From PRO6 sp049646625 (GTDB taxonomy: Bacteria > Pseudomonadota > Alphaproteobacteria > Rhizobiales > Xanthobacteraceae): a stretch of DNA of 64,000 bases. The notes under the pieces are model-generated. The model did no database searches, was not told where the DNA came from, and was given only the letters and a program-made list of their open reading frames with translations. Within the stretch, counting starts at the first letter, position 1. Every line of letters starts with the position of its first letter. Positions 61,247 to 64,000 of the stretch are shown piece after piece. Location: the NCBI GenBank assembly GCA_049646625.1, contig JBARWE010000219.1, forward strand, positions 7,863 through 71,862. Reading direction: 5' to 3'. A program made the translations under genes and the position numbers.

Positions 61247-62446
61247 TTATCCCGTTGCCGCTTTCATCAGCTCGCGGCCGATAATCAGCTTCTGAACCTC
61301 GGTGGCGCCCTCGTAGATGCGCAGCGCTCTGATCTCGCGGTAAAGGCGCTCGGTGATCTCGCCGACGCGCACGCCGCGGCCGCCGAACAATTGCAGCGCC
61401 TGGTCGATCACCCATTGCGCGTTCTCGGTCGCCGTCAGCTTGGCCATCGCCGCCTCGCGCGTGGTCGGCAGTTTCTGCACGTCGCGCCGCCAGGCGGTCC
61501 GCAGGGTGAGCAGCGACGCGGCATCGATCGCCGTCGCCATCTCGCCAAGCGTGCTCTGCGCCGTCGGCAGGTCGGCCAGTGTCGCGCCGAACATCTGCCG
61601 CGACTTGGCGTGGGCGACGGCCTCGTCCAGCGCGCGGCGCGCGAAGCCGAGCGCCGCGGCGGCGACCGACGGCCGAAAGATATCGAGCGTGCGCATGGCG
61701 ATCTTGAAGCCTTCGCCAGGCGCGCCGAGCAGGTTTGCGGCCGGCACCCGCACGCCGTCGAAGCGCAGTCGCGCCAGCGGATGCGGGGCGATGGTCTCGA
61801 TCCGCTCGGCGACGGTGAAGCCGGGCGTATCGGCAAACACCACGAAGGCCGAAATGCCGCGGGTGCCTGGCGCCTCGCCGGTGCGCGCGAACACGCTATA
61901 GACGTCGGCGATGCCACCGTTTGAGATGAAGATCTTCTCGCCGTCGATGACGTAGTCGCTACCGTCGCGCCGCGCGGTGGCGGCCATTGCCGCGACATCG
62001 GAGCCGGCGTCCGGCTCGGTCAGCGCGAGGGCCGAGATGAGTTCGCCGCCGGCAATCTTCGGCAGAATGTGCCGCTTCAGGTCGTCGGAGCCGGACAGGC
62101 TGACGGCGCCGGTGCCGAGGCCCTGCATCGCGAAGGCGAAGTCGGCCAGCCCGTCGTGATAGGCCAGCGTCTCGCGGACGACGCACAGCGCGCGGCTGTC
62201 GATCGCCTCCGCCGCGCCGCCAAAGGCGCGTGGCACGCACGGCCGCAGAAAGCCCGCATGGCCGAGCCGCGCCACCAGCGCCCGCGTGGCCGCGTCGGCA
62301 TCGCCGTGATCGATCTCGCCCAGTTCGCCGTCGGCAATGAAGGCGTCGAGTGCCGCGGCAAGCGCGCGATGCTCTGGGGCGAAAAACGGCCAGTCGAGAT
62401 GGTCTCGCGACGGGCCGCGGCCCGGCTTGGTGGAATGTACCGACAT
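61247..62446 (-). CDS. Acyl-CoA dehydrogenase
   Basis: This is a 399-residue flavoprotein of the acyl-CoA dehydrogenase family, with SALALTEPDAGSD (about residue 140), the C-terminal LFGGRGVRVGEITERLYRE and the catalytic-Glu segment RIYEGATEVQ. It would introduce a double bond next to the thioester, or act on the alicyclic CoA ester made in the anthranilate pathway. It lies 13 bp from the broken gcdH-like gene and 3 bp from the hydratase gene. Confidence 0.9.
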   Translation of the reverse strand: MSVHSTKPGRGPSRDHLDWPFFAPEHRALAAALDAFIADGELGEIDHGDADAATRALVARLGHAGFLRPCVPRAFGGAAEAIDSRALCVVRETLAYHDGLADFAFAMQGLGTGAVSLSGSDDLKRHILPKIAGGELISALALTEPDAGSDVAAMAATARRDGSDYVIDGEKIFISNGGIADVYSVFARTGEAPGTRGISAFVVFADTPGFTVAERIETIAPHPLARLRFDGVRVPAANLLGAPGEGFKIAMRTLDIFRPSVAAAALGFARRALDEAVAHAKSRQMFGATLADLPTAQSTLGEMATAIDAASLLTLRTAWRRDVQKLPTTREAAMAKLTATENAQWVIDQALQLFGGRGVRVGEITERLYREIRALRIYEGATEVQKLIIGRELMKAATG

Positions 62447-62449
62447 CGG

Positions 62450-63292
62450 CTAGTTTCCCTCGAAGGCTGGCCGGGCCTTTGCCGCGAACGCCTCGAAGGC
62501 GCGGCGGAAGTCGCCGGTCGCCATGCAGATGGCCTGCGCCTGCGCTTCGGATTCGATCAATTCCTCAATGCCCATTGCCCATTCCTGATCGAGCATCTTC
62601 TTGGTCATGGCATGGGCGAACCATGGACCGTCGGCGAGGCTGCGGGCGAACCGCTGCGCTTCCGCCAGGAGCGCGGCGCGCTCGTGCAGGGTGTTGTAGA
62701 AGCCCCAGGCGTGGCCTTCCGCCGCGGTCATGACGCGGCCGGTGAACAGTAGTTCGGCGGCACGCCCATGGCCGATAATGCGCGGAAGGATGCCGCAGGC
62801 GCCCATGTCCGCGCCGGCCAGCCCGACGCGGGTGAACAGGAAGGCGGTCCTGGCTTCGGGCGTGGCGAGGCGATGATCGGCGGCCATCGCAAGGATGGCG
62901 CCAGCGCCGGCGCAGATGCCGTCGACCGCGGCGACGACCGGCTGCGGGCAGGCGCGGATCTGCCGTACCAGATCGCCGGTCATGCGCGTGAAGGCCAGCA
63001 GGTCCGGCATCTTCATCGTGGTCAGCGGCTCGATGATATCGAACACGTCGCCGCCCGATGAGAAATTACCGTCCGCACCCGTCAGCACCACGGCGCGCAC
63101 ATCGGCCGCCTTCTGCAGCGCGCGGAACAGGTCGCCAAGCTCCTCGTAGCTCTCAAAAGTCAGCGGGTTCTTCTTGTCCGGCCGGTCGAGCGTGATGGTG
63201 GCGACGCGGCCGTCGGCGTCCGTCTCGAAGCGGAAATGGGTGGCCTTGTGGCCCTTGAACGAACGCTTCTTACTTTGCATCGCATTGGTCAT
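62450..63292 (-). CDS. Enoyl-CoA hydratase/isomerase family protein
   Basis: This 280-residue crotonase-fold protein has the oxyanion-hole segments TGADGNFSSGGDVFDI and GICAGAGAILAMAADHR, and VGLAGADMGACGILPRIIG around the second acid/base position, where the canonical Glu is not evident. In 2-aminobenzoyl-CoA gene sets a protein of this kind is one of the conserved members and may open the ring or hydrate the enoyl product. Confidence 0.88.
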   Translation of the reverse strand: MTNAMQSKKRSFKGHKATHFRFETDADGRVATITLDRPDKKNPLTFESYEELGDLFRALQKAADVRAVVLTGADGNFSSGGDVFDIIEPLTTMKMPDLLAFTRMTGDLVRQIRACPQPVVAAVDGICAGAGAILAMAADHRLATPEARTAFLFTRVGLAGADMGACGILPRIIGHGRAAELLFTGRVMTAAEGHAWGFYNTLHERAALLAEAQRFARSLADGPWFAHAMTKKMLDQEWAMGIEELIESEAQAQAICMATGDFRRAFEAFAAKARPAFEGN

Positions 63293-63319
63293 TCGCCGCC
63301 TTCTCCCTGAATCGCCGGC

Positions 63320-64000
63320 CTACCCAGCCATAACTTCACCGCCCGCCACGGCGATCGCCTGCCCGGTGATCGCGGCCGCCTCCGGTGACACCAGCCATGA
63401 TACGGTGTGGGCAACTTCCTCCGGCGTCACCAGCCGGCCCTGCGGGTTGTTGCGAGCAAGGCTTGCCCGCGCTTCCTCGCGCGTGCGGCCGGTCTTGCCG
63501 CTGATCGTCTCGACCGCGCCGTCCAGCAGCGGGGTATCGGTAAAGCCGGGGCAGACCGCATTGACGGTGATGTCCGTGTGCGCCAGTTCCAGCGCCAGCG
63601 CGCGCGTCAGGCCGATCACGCCGTGCTTGGAGGCGCAATACGCCGTCACATAAGCATAGCCAACGAGACCGGCGGTGCTGGCGACATTGATGATGCGCCC
63701 ATTGCCGGCCCGCCGGATCGAGGGCAGGGCGGCACGGGTCGTCAGGAATACGCCGGTGAGGTTGGCGGCGACGACATCGTTCCACAGATCGAGGCCGGTT
63801 TTCTCGAACGGCGCCGACGGGGCCACGCCGGCGCAATTGACCAGCACGGCGATCTCGCCGAGATGGGCCGTGGCATCGTCGATGCCTTGCTCGATGGCGG
63901 ACGTCGAGGTGACGTCGAAACCGGCGATGGTGCATGCCTTGCCGCCGCCACCGGCGATCTCCGCGGTGACCGCCTCAAGCGGCCCGGCGCGGCGGCCGGC
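63320..64000 (-). CDS. Short-chain dehydrogenase (3-hydroxyacyl-CoA dehydrogenase-like), partial
   Basis: The frame runs off the right edge, so the N-terminal nucleotide-binding motif and start are outside. The visible 226 residues show the NCAGVAPSAPF segment, the Ser of INVASTAG, Tyr-X3-Lys in YCASKHG and a C-terminal AVAGGEVMAG. It is a classical SDR, most likely oxidising a 3-hydroxyacyl-CoA in the same pathway as the genes to its left. Confidence 0.87.
   Translation of the reverse strand, partial: AGRRAGPLEAVTAEIAGGGGKACTIAGFDVTSTSAIEQGIDDATAHLGEIAVLVNCAGVAPSAPFEKTGLDLWNDVVAANLTGVFLTTRAALPSIRRAGNGRIINVASTAGLVGYAYVTAYCASKHGVIGLTRALALELAHTDITVNAVCPGFTDTPLLDGAVETISGKTGRTREEARASLARNNPQGRLVTPEEVAHTVSWLVSPEAAAITGQAIAVAGGEVMAG

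Noticed and set aside
1..64000. CRISPR array, tRNA, rRNA, origin of replication or intact phage
   Set aside because: No regularly spaced repeats, cloverleaf sequences, rRNA segments, partition/initiator genes or phage structural genes were seen on either strand.

Overview
The window is high-GC, densely packed DNA with alphaproteobacterial gene content. The most informative segment is a coxC-M-S-L-D-E-F-G carbon monoxide dehydrogenase cluster in the same gene order as Oligotropha (Afipia) carboxidovorans. Together with LivFGHM-type uptake operons, aryl-CoA catabolism and a 2-aminobenzoate-CoA ligase, this points to a Nitrobacteraceae-like host (Bradyrhizobium/Afipia/Rhodopseudomonas group). 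That placement is inferred from gene content; no ribosomal marker is present. I found no rRNA, tRNA, CRISPR array or intact insertion sequence.

Layout. (1) 1-1.3 kb: the tail of an AT-richer sugar-type ABC ATPase and an internally deleted IS3-family remnant. (2) 1.5-19.6 kb: an aromatic-acid/acyl-CoA catabolic island. It holds a transglutaminase-like protein, a TetR regulator, two acyl-CoA ligases, a complete Liv-type ABC importer, three enoyl-CoA hydratase/isomerase family proteins, two hotdog thioesterases, an aldehyde dehydrogenase, and a divergent phenylacetyl-CoA-epoxidase-like set (paaA, MIP18-type PaaD, paaB, paaC, then a PaaD-type zinc ribbon in one frame with a MaoC dehydratase). Sites of the form ACTR-N2-YAGT lie before the transglutaminase, before the first ligase (imperfect) and between paaA and the dehydrogenase. 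They could define one TetR regulon.

(3) 19.8-31.5 kb: a TRAP-transporter remnant, then an MFS carrier with a MocR-type regulator, facing a catabolic operon (NIPSNAP protein, FAD/2Fe-2S/molybdopterin hydroxylase, amidohydrolase, CoxG-like protein, NitT/TauT-type ABC importer). (4) 31.5-40.7 kb, minus strand: gene debris, then the form I CO dehydrogenase cluster, which stops after coxG. (5) 41.4-53.2 kb: a second Liv-type importer, a GntR/FCD regulator with a 15-bp repeated operator at both promoters, an NTF2-like protein, a class III aminotransferase, HyuA/HyuB and an SDR, closed by a strong hairpin.

(6) 53.3-58.5 kb: an Lrp regulator, a broken alanine racemase coupled to dadA, fused remnants of sdaA and a SnoaL-like gene, a cupin, and an AraC gene with an in-frame TGA. 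(7) 58.5-64 kb, minus strand: a 2-aminobenzoate-CoA-ligase-like operon with a RidA-like protein, a broken glutaryl-CoA dehydrogenase, an acyl-CoA dehydrogenase, an enoyl-CoA hydratase and an SDR that runs off the window.

A recurring theme is decay by internal deletion: the IS3 remnant, alr, sdaA and gcdH each keep recognisable 5' and/or 3' ends but have lost the middle. The strongest candidate for an undescribed system is the PaaABC-type oxygenase with a split PaaD, no PaaE and a neighbouring separate dehydratase, dehydrogenase and FlK-like thioesterase.
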